From: Oscillospiraceae bacterium
GTDB lineage: Bacteria > Bacillota > Clostridia > UMGS1810
Reading direction: 5' to 3'
DNA: 28,495 nt
NCBI GenBank assembly: GCA_022769845.1
Contig: JALEIO010000128.1
Span: 1-28,495 of the forward strand
Every line of letters starts with the position of its first letter. Within the stretch, counting starts at the first letter, position 1. The notes beneath the pieces were generated by a model. The model ran no database searches. It saw only the letters and a program-made list of their open reading frames with translations, and was not told the DNA's origin. Positions 18,295 through 25,863 of the stretch are shown here, piece after piece. The position numbers and the translations under genes were made by a program.

Positions 18295-20955
18295 CTATCT
18301 CAACTTCATCGCGTAAAGCGGGCTGTTATCCTGTGCGTTTATAATCAAAATTCTGTAAAATGCAGCGTTCGCAACTTCATTTATCGAAATTTCATCGGTA
18401 ACCGTTGACGAAAGATTGTATATTTCACTTTGAATATCAAGCATAACATTGTTTTCGTCAAAAGGCGCAATTATAACGCGTGCTTTCTTTGTATTATCGC
18501 CCGAATTGTTCTTAATGGTGAAGGATACTTTTTTATCATCGCTTACCGTGCAAACCGCGCTGACATTCTGCGCACCTTTTACTTTACCGACATAAATCTT
18601 TTCCGATTTAAGTTTATCTCCGCTTATGCTGTCTGTTACATCAAAATGAACAGTGATGTATTTTCCTGCATACGAAGCCGGAATTGTGTAGCGAACACCC
18701 TCTCCGTCTTTTGTTCCGACTTCACCGTCGTAATTTGCAACATACCACGATACGGTAACATCCGCGTTTTCGGGGAGAGTTGTCTCGTCATAATTGATAT
18801 TGAGTGTTTCTCCTGCTGCCGCAACACCGTAAACTACCGCGTCAGAAACCTCGGAAACATCAGACGAATATCCGAGAAGATTTACAAGCTCCTCTTCGGT
18901 ATATAATCCCACAAGTTCATTTTTGGAAATGTTTTCCCTAATTGCCTTTTTAACGTTGTCACCGACTTTTGTAAGTTTAACATTTTTGAAATAGTCAAGT
19001 CCTACATATAAAACAGGGCGTATAACAACAGGGTTTGTTGTGCATACAAACGAGTATTCTTTATTTACACTGCCGTCGGAATTAAGCTCATTTGCAACAT
19101 TCTGATGCGAAACGTTACCCGAACCCGAACCGTAGAATTTCATCGCTAAAAATGTGTTTGTGTTCGGCGATCTCAAAAGCACTCTGTCGCCTGCACTCGC
19201 AATACTCGATGTTGCTTTATATCCGATTTTACCCTGATATTTTACATATTCACTGTACGACAAAAGAGCAATTTTACAAGTTGCCGTGTAGTCGTTCTGC
19301 GTAACGGAAGTAGTTTTGTAGTTTACATCATTGCCTTTACCGTTACCCTCAACATACCAATCGTTTACAAGTGCATATTCGGCAGCCACTCTGTCAAATG
19401 TAGATTTGTTTCCGTTTTGTGCGCTGCCCTCGCCGTTTAAAAACTCGTTGTTAAGCCAATGTGCGATATTTGTTTTATCGTCAGGATTAAAAGTATTATT
19501 TGTATGGAAAATTTCACTTACCGTGCTCGCATCTCCGTAGTTGTCGTTTGAGTAAATAAGGAATGCATTTTCGCCGTCTTTTTCGGTAACATCCAAAAGT
19601 GAATAAGCATACTCGCCGTCATCGCCGTTATATACAAATTCATTTTCAGCTCTCTGCGGTGAAACGCGTCCGTTATTGCTTGTAAATTCACCTGTGGAAG
19701 TTAAAGTTGTGGGAACAACCGCGTTTATATTACCTTTTGCTTTAACGGCATTGTCCGATATTTTCTCAATACCGTACGAACCGTCAAGCGAAACGGGAAT
19801 TACCGACGCTTTTATGTATTTTCCGCTATCCGTCGCTGTGATCATATAAGTATCTGTATCAGCGCCGCTGATCTGTGTGTATTCGCCGTTTTCGGAAGAT
19901 GCCGAATACCATTTTATAATTGCCGCCGAAGTATCGCATTTTTCTTCAACACCGTCGGAATATACAAACGAAACAGAAAGTTCGCTGTCAACAACTCCGT
20001 CACCCGAAACAGTTACACTGTCGAGAGTAAGCGTTGCGTCAGTACAGATTGCGTTAATTTCATCGTTGGAATATCCGAGTTCTTTAAGCGAGTCACGCGT
20101 GTTGTTTTCTTTTATAATTGTTGTGATATAATCACCGTACTCTGTAAGTCTGTTTTCTTTGAAATATTTTTCGCTTACATAAAAGCAGGGTCTTATACCG
20201 CAATAGAATGTTCCGCAGTTACCCGTGTTACCGCTCGACTGAACATAACGCTTAATCCAAGAAGCTTCATTTGAGCCGCCGAGAGTTGCAAAACTTCTCA
20301 AAAGGCAAGAAAAGTTTAGATTTGACGGCACAGCTTTACCGTCCGCAAACTTAAGGCTTTGTTTCATATATTTGCCGTAATTCATAAATTCAACGGTAGA
20401 AAGAAGTGCAACCTTTGCGTTTGCATAATAGTCATAGTGATATTTTTTATCTATATTTTCATTGCCATTCGCAGATGGACCGTAACCCTCAACATACCAA
20501 TCGTGCGCACAGAGATAATCGACAATCCCATCGTCAAGACTGTTTCCCGTGAAGTTGTCATGACCCTCGGCCGTTTCGCCGTTTAAAAATTCGTTGTTTA
20601 GCCAGTGTGCATAGCCGCCGTTAATTTCAGGATCGAAAATCCAGCTTTCGCGCTCGGTAAGACTTGCATAGCCCGGGATTTTTCCGTAATATGTATTGGA
20701 AATAACGAAATACTGTTTCTCGCCGTTTCCGTCATCAACGGTTGCGTCGGGAATTACTGTATAATAAAATCCTGTCGGCGATTTAAACTCCCAAGATGTG
20801 TGTGAATCGTCAACGCCCGAATCAGCTTTTAACGGGCTTGATTTATCAGGTTTGGTATAAACTTTTCCGTCACCTACGGGTGCATATGCAAAAGCATTAA
20901 GTGTGCAAGACACCATAACCGCGATTGCAACAAGCAAGCAAAGTGATTTTTTCAT
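18295..20955 (-). CDS. Secreted protein with two DUF6273-like modules (A and B) and Ig-like domains
   Basis: 886 residues; AGGAG 9 nt before the ATG. Signal peptide 1-23. Module A (about 50-272): GGYAHWLNNEFLNG, HDWYVEGYG, AKVALLSTVEF, CLLRSFATLGG, CGIRPCFYVSEKYF. Residues about 305-405 are an Ig-like domain (IIKWYSASSENGEYTQISGA). Module B (about 438-662): IAHWLNNEFLNGEG, NDWYVEGNG, CKIALLSYSEYVKY, VLLRSPNTN, VIRPVLYVGLDYF. A second Ig-like domain (about 700-790) precedes a C-terminal beta module. It is the first gene of the upstream unit, directly behind promoter P1 and divergent from the regulator genes, so it should be strongly induced. DUF6273 has no known function; its LRSP...RP core recalls C-type-lectin-like folds (weak inference), so glycan binding is a reasonable guess. 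Confidence 0.85.
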   Translation of the reverse strand: MKKSLCLLVAIAVMVSCTLNAFAYAPVGDGKVYTKPDKSSPLKADSGVDDSHTSWEFKSPTGFYYTVIPDATVDDGNGEKQYFVISNTYYGKIPGYASLTERESWIFDPEINGGYAHWLNNEFLNGETAEGHDNFTGNSLDDGIVDYLCAHDWYVEGYGPSANGNENIDKKYHYDYYANAKVALLSTVEFMNYGKYMKQSLKFADGKAVPSNLNFSCLLRSFATLGGSNEASWIKRYVQSSGNTGNCGTFYCGIRPCFYVSEKYFKENRLTEYGDYITTIIKENNTRDSLKELGYSNDEINAICTDATLTLDSVTVSGDGVVDSELSVSFVYSDGVEEKCDTSAAIIKWYSASSENGEYTQISGADTDTYMITATDSGKYIKASVIPVSLDGSYGIEKISDNAVKAKGNINAVVPTTLTSTGEFTSNNGRVSPQRAENEFVYNGDDGEYAYSLLDVTEKDGENAFLIYSNDNYGDASTVSEIFHTNNTFNPDDKTNIAHWLNNEFLNGEGSAQNGNKSTFDRVAAEYALVNDWYVEGNGKGNDVNYKTTSVTQNDYTATCKIALLSYSEYVKYQGKIGYKATSSIASAGDRVLLRSPNTNTFLAMKFYGSGSGNVSHQNVANELNSDGSVNKEYSFVCTTNPVVIRPVLYVGLDYFKNVKLTKVGDNVKKAIRENISKNELVGLYTEEELVNLLGYSSDVSEVSDAVVYGVAAAGETLNINYDETTLPENADVTVSWYVANYDGEVGTKDGEGVRYTIPASYAGKYITVHFDVTDSISGDKLKSEKIYVGKVKGAQNVSAVCTVSDDKKVSFTIKNNSGDNTKKARVIIAPFDENNVMLDIQSEIYNLSSTVTDEISINEVANAAFYRILIINAQDNSPLYAMKLR

Positions 20956-21016
20956 CTTCTCAATCTCCTTATAAATTGTAATGTTTGCACAAAAAAGTGC
21001 AGTATTATATATTAGA

Positions 21017-21045
21017 ATTATACCATTACACCGCCAACTTCACAA
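21017..21045 (-). promoter_or_regulatory. Promoter P1 for the upstream minus-strand unit
   Basis: Minus strand: -35 TTGTGA (21040-21045), a 17-nt spacer, and -10 TATAAT (21017-21022) preceded by TGG, which gives an extended -10. Predicted start of transcription is near 21010, leaving a leader of about 55 nt with a short hairpin (GCAC/GTGC at 20987-21000). Confidence 0.68.
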
Positions 21046-21082
21046 CGTATAAAATTTTGCTTTTGTTCATAAATTTTTACAT
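21040..21082 (-). promoter_or_regulatory. Putative activator box of P1, shared with P2
   Basis: This minus-strand block starts ATGTAAAAATTTATGA and ends in the -35 box. It aligns without gaps to 10547-10589 at 32 of 43 positions. Inside it, AAAAATTTATG (21068-21078) and AAAATTTTATA (21048-21058) look like direct half-sites 20 bp, or two helical turns, apart, the usual arrangement for AraC-type dimers. It lies in the divergent control region next to the regulator genes. Confidence 0.6.
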
Positions 21083-21140
21083 AATCTTCAAAATGACTAT
21101 CATTTTCAAACATTTTATTGTATAATTTCTATAAAACATC

Positions 21141-21168
21141 TTGAATTAAGAAAAAAATAGTGTAAAAT
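21141..21168 (+). promoter_or_regulatory. Candidate promoter of the two-component regulator genes
   Basis: TTGAAT (21141-21146), a 16-nt spacer and TAAAAT (21163-21168), 51 nt before the response-regulator ATG. Another TATAAT at 21121-21126 lacks a recognisable -35 at the right distance, so I prefer this one. Confidence 0.45.
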
Positions 21169-21219
21169 ATATTTAGTGGAAGTAACCGCAAAAGCAGAGA
21201 CCAAACTTTGGAGGTAAAA

Positions 21220-21966
21220 ATGTATAAGCTTCTTATTGCCGATGACGAACCTAACATTAGAGAAGGACTCTCATATCTGAATTGGAACAGTTTCAATATC
21301 ACCGTTGCGGCAACCGTTGAAAACGGTCTTGCAGCATACGAATACATCAAAAACAACGAGGTACATATTCTTCTTACCGATATAAAAATGCCTCTTATGG
21401 ATGGACTTGAACTTATACGCCTTGCAAAAGAATACAACAAGGATATCGAAATCGTGGCGCTTTCGGGCTATAATGATTTTGAATTTGTCAAGCATTGTCT
21501 CAAAAACGATGTTTTTAACTACCTTTTAAAGCCCATTGACATCGACGAATGGAAAGAAACTTTCAGTGAGGTATCAAAACGCATGGACGAGCGTTTTGAA
21601 AAAAGCGAAACATCGATAAAACTCGGCACTCATTCAAAAAATCATATTGTATCAGCGGCGCTTGAATATATGAAAGAACATTTCAGCGAACAGATTACTC
21701 TCACCGACGTTGCATCGCATATATACTCAAATCCAACCTATCTTTCAAGGGTTATAAAAACAGAGGTGGGCATCGGTTTTACCGAACTTTTAACAAAACT
21801 GCGTATTGATGCGGCAAAAAAACTTTTGAAAAATCCCGCGCACAAAATAAACGAAATTGCAGAAAGTGTCGGATATTCAAATCCGAGATACTTTACTTTT
21901 GCATTCAAAAAACAAACAGGTCTTACCCCATATACTTTTAGGAGTGAGCATATTGCAGACGAATAA
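21220..21966 (+). CDS. Response regulator, CheY-like receiver plus AraC-type DNA-binding domain (YesN-like)
   Basis: 248 residues from the ATG at 21220, preceded by GGAGGT (21210-21215); a TTG at 21208 in the same frame overlaps that ribosome site and is rejected. Receiver domain, residues 1-120: acidic pair D8/D9, phospho-acceptor D54 (LLTDIKMP), conserved K104 (LLKPID). Residues about 143-245 hold two helix-turn-helix motifs of the AraC family (ITLTDVASHIYSNPTYLSRV and INEIAESVGYSNPRYFTFAF). When phosphorylated by the partner kinase it should bind and activate promoters. The likely targets are the paired boxes at 21040-21082 and 10547-10589. It is divergent from the gene cluster it is thought to control, and its last 14 nt overlap the kinase gene. 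Confidence 0.94.
   Translation: MYKLLIADDEPNIREGLSYLNWNSFNITVAATVENGLAAYEYIKNNEVHILLTDIKMPLMDGLELIRLAKEYNKDIEIVALSGYNDFEFVKHCLKNDVFNYLLKPIDIDEWKETFSEVSKRMDERFEKSETSIKLGTHSKNHIVSAALEYMKEHFSEQITLTDVASHIYSNPTYLSRVIKTEVGIGFTELLTKLRIDAAKKLLKNPAHKINEIAESVGYSNPRYFTFAFKKQTGLTPYTFRSEHIADE
21940..21955 (+). promoter_or_regulatory. Ribosome site and TTG start of the histidine kinase
   Basis: AGGAG (21940-21944) inside the end of the regulator gene lies 8 nt before TTG (21953-21955). No in-frame ATG with a ribosome site is nearby; the GTG at 21944 overlaps the AGGAG. The 14-nt gene overlap suggests translational coupling of kinase and regulator. Confidence 0.6.
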
Positions 21967-24592
21967 AACTTCTTATCACAAAAAAATAACGCTGCTTATC
22001 CGCATACTCGCAATCTGCGTGCAAGCGTTTTTGTTTGTGACAATTTCATCGTCTTATCTTAAGACAAAATACTCAAGCTACAAACAAACGTTGGAATTTC
22101 AAAAATATCACTATTTTTCCGAGGCAGATGCGCTTAACGTAAAAACCGACAATCTAATCGAGCTTTTCCGCAGTTCGTCAGCAATTCAGTTTTGCCGCAA
22201 CAACTCTGTTTTTGCTCCGCCCGCAGAAAGCAGCCAGCAATACAATAGAATCAAAAAAACTCTCGAAAATTCACTTCTTTCGGAAATGTATTTTAACGGA
22301 TATTATCTTATAGGAAGAAATCCAAATCAATTTTCCATAAGCTATCTCAACAAAACTTTTTCATCAATGGGCAAGCTTGAACTTGAGTATCTGCCGCTTA
22401 TTCAAAATTACGACAACAACGCTTTTGCGATTAATTATCAGCGGATATTTGTTTTTGACAAAACCGATTACAGTAATATAAAAGTTCCGCAATCAATGCA
22501 GTCGGACTATGCGAAAATGCTCGATGAGCTTGACGGTAAAATCGTTTATTATACCATAAAAGACGACGTACTGTGCATAATAATATACAATCAGGCATTT
22601 TTTGACGAAATTTTCGCCGACATAAATCTCACCGATTCAAGCGTTGTACTTCTCGATAATTCAAACACCGCATTTTACGCAAAAGGAAAAAGCTTTAACA
22701 CTAATTCGGTGTACGATAACGACTCAATAAAGAATTTCCCGTCCCACTCGACCGCGATATTCACAACCGTTATAAAAAGCAAATTTCACTATAATTTTGC
22801 TGATATTCTGTTTATAGGCATAATGCTTCTTTTGTGCTTTGCGTTTGTCGAATGGTCGTTTAAAATTTCGGCAAAATACGCTGATCGCATTATGGAACCG
22901 TATAATATTCTCAACGGATTTTTCTATCTCAACAACAAAAGCGACGAGATTGAAAATTTTGATTATTTGAACCTTCCTCACTCGGCAAAACCACGCTCAG
23001 ACATAAGCAAAAATATTTTTTACGCAATGATTTTTGCAATAATTCTGCCTGCCATTGTTTCGTCAACTATGTATCTTACAGCTTTCAATCTGATGTCAAA
23101 CCGCTTTATAAAAGACAAGGCACAGGTGTCGCACCGTCAGCTTTCACAGCAGATTATGGACAACTTTGACTTTTACATAAATGCGTTTTGTTTGGACTTT
23201 GAAATAATGGACGACGACTTTTTAACCCGTATAAAATATAAGGTAACACTTGATTCAAAATTTAATCTTGCAAACATACCTAACGAAAGCCAAGACAGGA
23301 TTATAAACCCAAAATTTGTGTCGCTCATATCGGAGGCTTGTAAAAACGCGCCCTCCACGAAAGCGCTTGTTTATATACCGAGCGACCTTTTCGGCGACAG
23401 TTCAATCGGCCTTATGACGCAAAACTACACAGGTTCATACGATGTTATAATTTTCAAAATGGAATCACCGAGTTTTTCGGTTGCAAACTCCGATGTAGGT
23501 TATATGCTTGTTGATTCGCAAAACAACACCATTTTTCAAAGTGTGCTTATCGGCAATGAGCAAAAAAATAAAATTTTGAACAAAAACTCGTCGGAAATAG
23601 TATTTACTTCAGATTATAAAAATTTCGGCTGGAAACTATATACTTTTACAAGTGTGTCTAAGCTTAAAAGCAGTATTTACACCATCATAAGCCTTGATAT
23701 TTTCGCAATTTTATCGCTTCTTGTGGTTGTACTTATTATTTCGTGGAGATATTCGTCAAAATTTTTAAGTCCTCTCGAAAGAGTGAAAAACGCAATGTCG
23801 GCAGGCGAGGCGTCGGAATACCCTATCGATAAAATTTCTGACGAATCAAACGAAATTGAAGAAATGCTGAACGTTTACAACAAAATGATACGGCATATCA
23901 AGAAAATCACCGAGGACAAGCTTGCGCTTATGCGCGAGGAGGAACGTGCAAACGCACTTAAAATTCAGGCACAGCTGAACGCGCTTCAGCAACAGATTAA
24001 TCCGCATTTTTTATATAACACTCTCGAAATGATTAATCTTAATTTGCTTAAATACGGCGATTTTTCCACCAGCAAGGTTATAGGAAATTTATCTAAAATT
24101 TTCAGATACTCCATAAGCCGCGCAAACGAAACCGTTACACTTTCCGATGAAATCGAAAACACAAAGAACTACCTTTCGATTTGGGATATACGTTTTCCCG
24201 GACGATATAAGTTTATATGGGAAATTGACAAAAATCTTTTAAATCACAAAACATTAAAACTTATTCTTCAGCCGATTATGGAAAATTGCTTTTTCCACGC
24301 ATTTGACAATAAATCCGAAAATTGCATTGTAAAAATCAACATTTTTGCTGATGACGGTTTTATTGTGATAGTAATTTCGGACAACGGCTGCGGAATGGCA
24401 AAAGAAGAACTCGAAAAACTTAAGAACAAATTTACCGACAAAGATTTAAGTCTTACAGGCAAAGGAATCGGAATTTGCAACACATATAAAAGGCTTAAAC
24501 TTTTTTGGGGAGATAATGCGGATTTGATTATAGAAAGCGAACTCGGAAAAGGTTCGTCAGTAACAATAAAATTTACCGAAGAATTAAAATAG
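21953..24592 (+). CDS. Sensor histidine kinase, LytS/YesM type, with two membrane-sensor units
   Basis: 879 residues if started at the TTG at 21953; the frame is open further upstream but lies inside the regulator gene. Four membrane helices are seen at about 13-33, 282-302, 354-376 and 575-597, giving two extracellular segments of about 250 and 200 residues. Both end in Cache-like strands (SSVVLLDNSNTAFYAKG; VGYMLVDSQNNTIFQ). After the last helix come a HAMP-like linker (about 598-658), a helix with the phospho-acceptor His685 in QQQINPHFLYNTLEM, and an ATPase domain with N box (LQPIMENCFFHAF), G1 (VISDNGCGM) and G2 (GKGIGICNTYKRL). It autophosphorylates and passes phosphate to the overlapping regulator. 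Usual YesM-type kinases have one sensor and two helices, so the architecture is odd. The signal is probably an extracellular sugar bound directly or through a binding protein (inference). Confidence 0.92.
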   Translation: MQTNKTSYHKKITLLIRILAICVQAFLFVTISSSYLKTKYSSYKQTLEFQKYHYFSEADALNVKTDNLIELFRSSSAIQFCRNNSVFAPPAESSQQYNRIKKTLENSLLSEMYFNGYYLIGRNPNQFSISYLNKTFSSMGKLELEYLPLIQNYDNNAFAINYQRIFVFDKTDYSNIKVPQSMQSDYAKMLDELDGKIVYYTIKDDVLCIIIYNQAFFDEIFADINLTDSSVVLLDNSNTAFYAKGKSFNTNSVYDNDSIKNFPSHSTAIFTTVIKSKFHYNFADILFIGIMLLLCFAFVEWSFKISAKYADRIMEPYNILNGFFYLNNKSDEIENFDYLNLPHSAKPRSDISKNIFYAMIFAIILPAIVSSTMYLTAFNLMSNRFIKDKAQVSHRQLSQQIMDNFDFYINAFCLDFEIMDDDFLTRIKYKVTLDSKFNLANIPNESQDRIINPKFVSLISEACKNAPSTKALVYIPSDLFGDSSIGLMTQNYTGSYDVIIFKMESPSFSVANSDVGYMLVDSQNNTIFQSVLIGNEQKNKILNKNSSEIVFTSDYKNFGWKLYTFTSVSKLKSSIYTIISLDIFAILSLLVVVLIISWRYSSKFLSPLERVKNAMSAGEASEYPIDKISDESNEIEEMLNVYNKMIRHIKKITEDKLALMREEERANALKIQAQLNALQQQINPHFLYNTLEMINLNLLKYGDFSTSKVIGNLSKIFRYSISRANETVTLSDEIENTKNYLSIWDIRFPGRYKFIWEIDKNLLNHKTLKLILQPIMENCFFHAFDNKSENCIVKINIFADDGFIVIVISDNGCGMAKEELEKLKNKFTDKDLSLTGKGIGICNTYKRLKLFWGDNADLIIESELGKGSSVTIKFTEELK

Positions 24593-24595
24593 CGC

Positions 24596-24628
24596 AAAAA
24601 TTCTGCTCGAATATTGAGCAGAATTTTT
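24596..24628 (+). terminator. Intrinsic terminator after the kinase gene, likely bidirectional
   Basis: A perfect 13-bp stem (AAAAATTCTGCTC at 24596-24608, GAGCAGAATTTTT at 24616-24628) with a 7-nt loop begins 4 nt after the kinase stop codon. The T-run is present on both strands, so it can also stop hydE transcripts arriving from the other side, 80 nt past the hydE stop. Confidence 0.88.
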
Positions 24629-24707
24629 ACTAATCATCGTATCGTAATATTCGGTTTAATCTCTTGTGTAAGGGCGCTGATATCTGAATCAAAAAAATAT
24701 TTTTTAT

Positions 24708-25763
24708 CTATTTTTTCACATTTCCCACATCGGTAACAATCCTGTATCCAACACTTTCAACGCGGCTTGCAAGGCACACAATGCACTGCGCGGCTTCGTC
24801 GCCTGTGCAGATTTTGTGGTCATATAGAGAATAAAGCTTTCTAACACTTGTGGGCGAAAGATTGGGCATAACAACATTTGCACCCGCTTTAAGCCCCATT
24901 TCGCGCCCATTTGGATTAATTGTACCAAGTGCCGTAGTTGACGGAATAAGTGCATACGGAAACATCAGCCGCAAAATCGCAACAAGACGCAGCGTAAGCG
25001 CAAGCGAGCCGTTTTCAAACTTATTAAACGGCGTATCCTGATGGGTAAGATACGGCCCTATTCCAATCATATCGGGCTTTAGACTTTGCAAAAACCGCAA
25101 ATCCTCCAACAGCGTTTCATATGTCTGATACGGCGACCCGACCATAAATCCCGAACCTGTCTGATATCCGATTTTTTTAAGATTAAAAAGACATTCTTTT
25201 CGGTTTTCAAGACTCATTGTTTCGGGGTGCAGCTTTCCGTAATGCTCGTTATCCGCGGTTTCGTGCCGCAAAAGATACCTGTCTGCACCGGCATTACGAT
25301 ATTTCACATAGCTTTCAAAGCTTTTTTCTCCTAATGAAAGCGTAACTGCACAATCGGGAAATTCACTTTTTATGCTCGACACAATATCGCAAACAATATC
25401 GTCTGTGAAAAACATATCCTCGCCGCCCTGCAAAACAAAAGTGCGAAATCCCAGTCTGTAACCCTCTCTGCAGCATGATAAAACATCCTCCTTCGATAAT
25501 CGGTAACGCGAAAGCTTGGCATTTCCGGCGCGTATTCCGCAGTAATAGCAGTTGTTTTTGCAATAATTTGAAATCTCGATAAGTCCTCTTATATAAACCT
25601 CATTGCCGTAATTTAAGCGCCGAATCTTATCCGCGCACGCAAAAAGATACTCGTCAAGTGTATCAGTCTTTAAAAGAGCAATAAGTTCTTCATCGCTCAA
25701 GTTTTTATTTTTCAAAAGCGCGTCTACAGTTGCTTTTGTTGCTTTAATTTCCAATTTGTCCAC
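24708..25763 (-). CDS. hydE: [FeFe]-hydrogenase H-cluster maturase, radical SAM protein HydE
   Basis: 351 residues. The radical-SAM motif CKNNCYYC (Cys68, 72, 75) lies in the HydE-typical context YIRGLIEISNYC. Other hallmarks are LQGGED, TLSLGE, DRYLLRHETA, VGSPYQT, MIGIGPYLTHQDTP, TTALGTINPNGRE and ANVVMPNLSP. The C-terminus has CTGDEAAQCIVC, a CX7CX2C motif (Cys319, 327, 330) equal in spacing to the site of the accessory FeS cluster in Thermotoga HydE. HydE helps build the diiron subcluster of [FeFe]-hydrogenase, so the organism probably makes H2. The GTG at 25763 is only 1 nt from AAAGGA; the TTG at 25754, 10 nt away, may be the true start. hydF, hydG and the hydrogenase are not in this window. 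BioB, ThiH and PylB relatives are less likely. Confidence 0.94.
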   Translation of the reverse strand: MDKLEIKATKATVDALLKNKNLSDEELIALLKTDTLDEYLFACADKIRRLNYGNEVYIRGLIEISNYCKNNCYYCGIRAGNAKLSRYRLSKEDVLSCCREGYRLGFRTFVLQGGEDMFFTDDIVCDIVSSIKSEFPDCAVTLSLGEKSFESYVKYRNAGADRYLLRHETADNEHYGKLHPETMSLENRKECLFNLKKIGYQTGSGFMVGSPYQTYETLLEDLRFLQSLKPDMIGIGPYLTHQDTPFNKFENGSLALTLRLVAILRLMFPYALIPSTTALGTINPNGREMGLKAGANVVMPNLSPTSVRKLYSLYDHKICTGDEAAQCIVCLASRVESVGYRIVTDVGNVKK

Positions 25764-25777
25764 TTCCTTTACTCTAA

Positions 25778-25806
25778 ATTATACTAAAAAACTATGCATT
25801 AGTCAA
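25778..25806 (-). promoter_or_regulatory. Strong sigma-A promoter of hydE
   Basis: Minus strand TTGACT (25801-25806), a 17-nt spacer and TATAAT (25778-25783). Transcription should start near 25771, leaving only about 8 nt before the GTG codon or about 17 nt before the TTG, so the leader is very short. Confidence 0.8.
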
Positions 25807-25807
25807 T

Positions 25808-25846
25808 AAAAAAAAGACTGCTTTTCAATTTGTAAAACAGTCTTTT
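25808..25846 (-). terminator. Intrinsic terminator for the SLH-protein unit
   Basis: On the minus strand the stem AAAAGACTG/CAGTCTTTT (arms 25838-25846 and 25812-25820, extended inward by four A-T pairs beyond a one-base bulge) is followed by eight Ts (25815-25808). It ends one base before the -35 box of the hydE promoter. Confidence 0.85.
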
Positions 25847-25863
25847 AAAATTAATTTTTATTT

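Noticed and set aside
18295..20955. Diversity-generating retroelement target (the module core recalls C-type-lectin-like variable proteins)
   Set aside because: No reverse transcriptase, template repeat or variable/template pair is visible in the window, and the module differences are spread evenly rather than at adenines.
21121..21126. Perfect TATAAT upstream of the regulator as its -10 box
   Set aside because: No -35-like hexamer lies 15-19 nt upstream. The TTGAAT/TAAAAT pair further down is better, though a regulator-dependent promoter here cannot be excluded.
21208..21219. TTG at 21208 as start of the response regulator
   Set aside because: It overlaps the GGAGGT ribosome site itself; the ATG at 21220 is correctly spaced and gives the normal receiver N-terminus.
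21129..21495. Minus-strand open frames over the start of the response-regulator gene
   Set aside because: The plus-strand frame encodes a clear receiver domain with a strong ribosome site; the minus-strand frames have no domain or start signal.
21857..21952. ATG at 21857 as start of the histidine kinase
   Set aside because: It would overlap the regulator gene by 110 nt, has no ribosome site, and adds a non-conserved-looking leader before the first membrane helix.
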